From: CAYLLT01 sp964591605
GTDB lineage: Bacteria > Planctomycetota > Phycisphaerae > UBA1845 > PWPN01
NCBI GenBank assembly: GCA_964591605.1
Contig: CAZQEN010000089.1
Location: 1-22,041, forward strand
DNA length: 22,041 bases
Direction: 5' to 3'
Made by a program: the position numbers and the translations under genes
Shown here: positions 21,643 to 22,041 of the stretch, in pieces
Layout: each line of letters opens with the position of its first letter
Numbering within the stretch: position 1 is the first letter of the stretch
Notes under the pieces: model-generated
What the model saw: only the letters and a program-made list of their open reading frames with translations
Told to the model about the DNA's origin: nothing
The model's database searches: none

Positions 21643-22041
21643 ATGGCGAAGATCCTGATCGTCGAGGACGAGCCGATCCCGCGCGAAGTCCTGAGCCGGG
21701 CCCTCAGCCGCGATGGCCATGACGTGCGCGTGGCGGGCAGCGCGGTGCAGGCGATCGACGTGGGCCGGGACTTCAAGCCCGATGTGCTGATCGCCGACTG
21801 GCTCCTGGCCGACCTGGACAGCGGTCTCTCGGTGGCCGAGCAACTCCGCCGAATCAAGCCCTCCCTGCGAATCCTCTTCTTCACCGGGCTGCCCACCAAC
21901 AAGCTGGAGGTCGAGGCCCAGCATCTTCGCCCGTTTCGGTTTCTGGAAAAGCCCTGTGAACTGGAGACTCTGCGGATGGCCGTCCGGGAAATTCTCACAG
22001 ACACCGCCGATTCATTAAGCTCTTATCGTCCATGTCCGCCA
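21643..22041 (+). CDS. Response regulator receiver domain protein, 3' end cut off
   Basis: 133 residues are visible and no stop is reached. The N-terminal 120 residues are a CheY-like receiver: ILIVEDEP with acidic E8 and D9, phosphate-accepting D52 in LIADWLL, T81 in LFFTGLP, and K103 in FLEKPCE. It would be phosphorylated by a histidine kinase. ATG 21643 has GGGAG seven bases upstream and a candidate promoter at 21521-21548. The visible part after residue 120 (TDTADSLSSYRPCPP) could be the start of a linker to an output domain, or the tail of a stand-alone receiver; the window ends before this can be told. No kinase is seen nearby. Confidence 0.93.
   Translation, partial: MAKILIVEDEPIPREVLSRALSRDGHDVRVAGSAVQAIDVGRDFKPDVLIADWLLADLDSGLSVAEQLRRIKPSLRILFFTGLPTNKLEVEAQHLRPFRFLEKPCELETLRMAVREILTDTADSLSSYRPCPP

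Noticed and set aside
1..22041. CRISPR array or a prophage
   Set aside because: No regularly spaced repeats with unique spacers, and no phage structural or integrase gene; ORF6N alone is not enough to call a prophage.

Overview
The window looks like chromosomal DNA of a high-GC member of the Planctomycetota, possibly Phycisphaerae-like. The reasons are an MJ0042-type zinc-ribbon protein, a secreted sulfatase, a PEP-CTERM-like surface protein, a DoxD/TIM-barrel fusion, two YkgJ-type cysteine-cluster proteins, and several short dispersed intergenic repeats that I recall from planctomycete genomes. No taxonomic marker is present (the only RNA gene is a tRNA), so this assignment is an inference.

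Layout. 1-386 is repeat-rich intergenic DNA. 387-1877 (+) is a predicted secreted protein of unknown function with a doubtful start. 2047-3525 (+) is a B12-binding-type radical SAM enzyme. On the minus strand follow an NSS (sodium:neurotransmitter symporter family) transporter (5967-4312), a 50-residue one-helix partner joined to it by an ATGA overlap (4315-4163), and an ORF6N-domain protein (4122-3484) whose 3' end overlaps the radical SAM gene. Next on the minus strand are a PEP-CTERM-like protein, a small lipoprotein and a DedA membrane protein. The plus strand then carries two YkgJ-like proteins, a repeat-filled gap and a PfkB-type kinase. A sulfatase (-) faces away from a secreted alpha/beta hydrolase (+), which is followed by a glyoxalase-II-like metallo-hydrolase and the zinc-ribbon protein. 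A tRNA-Ile2(CAT) and ApbE lie on the minus strand. ApbE is divergent from the DoxD/TIM-barrel fusion, and a MITE-like element of about 140-155 bp lies between them. The right end holds a DUF262-HNH (GmrSD-like) protein, a decayed C-terminal piece of an N6-adenine methylase, about 700 bp without a gene, and the start of a response regulator cut by the window edge.

How they fit together. Most genes are single or in pairs, and no large pathway operon is visible. The clearest functional units are the two-component NSS transporter, the DedA-lipoprotein pair, the divergent ApbE/DoxD-fusion pair (both possibly linked to extracytoplasmic redox work), and the remnant of a restriction or defence locus at 18.6-20.9 kb. 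The most unusual features are the DoxD-Tat-like-TIM-barrel fusion, the inverted-repeat element upstream of apbE, the disrupted methylase next to an intact DUF262 nuclease-like gene, and the several families of short repeats, some of which run into gene ends.
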